A DNA stretch of 23,327 nucleotides from positions 1 to 23,327 of the forward strand of contig JAUVYQ010000023.1 in the NCBI GenBank assembly GCA_030603035.1, in the 5' to 3' direction. Both the position numbers and the translations under genes were made by a program. The DNA comes from Phycisphaerae bacterium. Lineage in GTDB: Bacteria > Planctomycetota > Phycisphaerae > Sedimentisphaerales > SG8-4. Position 1 is the first letter of the stretch; the number at the start of each line of letters is the position of its first letter. A model generated the notes under the pieces. That model was not told where the DNA came from and searched no databases. It was given only the letters and a program-made list of their open reading frames with translations. This document shows positions 22,640 to 23,327 of the stretch, one piece after another.

Positions 22640-23327
22640 TTATACCTTTCTGCCCAGTGCCTCAAACATCGCCAGTACGTTGTCGACCGGCGTGTTGCAC
22701 TGAATATTGTGAACTGTATTAAAGACATAACCATTCTTCTGGCTGAATATCCGCACCCGCTCGGCAACCTGCCGGCGCACCTCATCGGGCTTGCCAAACG
22801 GAAGCGTCTGTTGTGTATCCACGCCGCCGCCCCAGAAAACTATCCTGCCGCCGTATTTATCAACCAGAAGTTGTGGGTCCATACCCTTGGCCGAGGTCTG
22901 AACAGGATTTAGAATATCGAATCCTGCTTCGATGAATCCCTCAATAAGCGGCTCGCAGCCCCCGCAGCAGTGTTTCATTGTCTTCCATTCGGTATGGGCG
23001 TGAATCCAGTCGTTGAGTTTCTGGCTGTTTGGTAGATAGAGTTCCCTGTATCCATCGAGGCCGCAAAACAGTGTATTCTGCGCCGCCAAGTCGGTTCCAT
23101 CGACAAATACAACATGCACTTTGTTGCCTACAGCTTGGTAAAGCCTCTCAAGATTCTTAATAGCGATTTCCACCTGGCCAGCGAAAACCTCTTTAATATA
23201 CTCTCTTCGTGTCACCGTGCTGATATACCATTCTTCGATGTCTCGAATCCCTTTCGGGGCCCTTAGGCCCGGTGCCGGGACGTGCGCTATGTCACCAAGG
23301 CCGGTACCCGGCAGACCCATAGCAATC
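22640..23327 (-). CDS. uroporphyrinogen decarboxylase (URO-D)-like protein, partial at window edge
   Basis: At least 226 residues; the frame is open to the right edge so the N terminus lies outside. The C-terminal barrel part is URO-D-like: HCCGGCEPLIEGFIEAGFDI, NPVQTSAKGMDPQLLVDKYG, IVFWGGGVDTQQ and NIQCNTPVDNVLAMFEAL at the end. URO-D family members of this kind in planctomycetes are mostly not haem enzymes but methyltransferase or corrinoid-system relatives; the substrate is unknown. It lies 94 bases upstream of the sulfatase gene in the same direction and may form an operon with it. Confidence 0.7.
   Translation of the reverse strand, partial: IAMGLPGTGLGDIAHVPAPGLRAPKGIRDIEEWYISTVTRREYIKEVFAGQVEIAIKNLERLYQAVGNKVHVVFVDGTDLAAQNTLFCGLDGYRELYLPNSQKLNDWIHAHTEWKTMKHCCGGCEPLIEGFIEAGFDILNPVQTSAKGMDPQLLVDKYGGRIVFWGGGVDTQQTLPFGKPDEVRRQVAERVRIFSQKNGYVFNTVHNIQCNTPVDNVLAMFEALGRKV

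Overview
The window looks like a chromosomal contig from a planctomycete, probably of the Phycisphaerae/Sedimentisphaerales type. The pointers are a Tat-exported lipoprotein sulfatase with HEAT repeats, a secreted clan-A glycoside hydrolase, a uroporphyrinogen-decarboxylase-like enzyme, and many short palindromic or AT-rich elements scattered through genes and spacers. This assignment is an inference; no rRNA or tRNA gene is present to settle it. Layout, left to right: (1) 123-1448, minus strand: a secreted glycoside hydrolase. (2) 1862-14058, plus strand: thirteen closely packed genes forming a virion-type cluster: SPP1 gp6-like portal, coiled-coil scaffold-like protein, SU10/HK97-fold major capsid protein, connector-like protein, small tail/baseplate-like protein, several beta-rich fibre-like proteins including a beta-helix tailspike-like protein, a large hub-like protein, then a membrane coiled-coil protein and a lipoprotein at the end. 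No terminase, integrase, repressor, replication gene, tape measure or endolysin is visible, so the cluster is either an incomplete prophage or a domesticated phage-derived particle locus. (3) 14095-14551, plus strand: a short unexplained ORF remnant and a DUF503 (YlxP-like) gene. (4) 14672-15673, minus strand: a multi-pass membrane protein. (5) 15806-19884, minus strand: a purine operon, purF > purM > purF-like paralogue. purM carries one in-frame TGA, and the paralogue keeps the PRPP and iron-sulfur signatures but has lost the glutaminase catalytic residues. (6) 20008-23327, minus strand: a YbgC-type thioesterase, the sulfatase and a partial URO-D-like enzyme. A second layer is the population of short repeats. 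GC-rich palindromes sit in frame inside the glycoside hydrolase (two) and the membrane protein (one). An AT-rich element sits in frame inside the phage portal gene and again at the 5' end of the membrane-protein gene. A tandem 9-mer array separates the convergent DUF503 and membrane-protein genes. Several hairpins occupy the gaps between virion genes. The presence of the same AT-rich element family in the portal gene and in host DNA suggests the phage block has resided in this genome for a long time. The items most worth following are the terminase-less virion cluster, the glutaminase-dead PurF paralogue coupled to purF/purM, the purM nonsense codon, and the in-frame repeat insertions.
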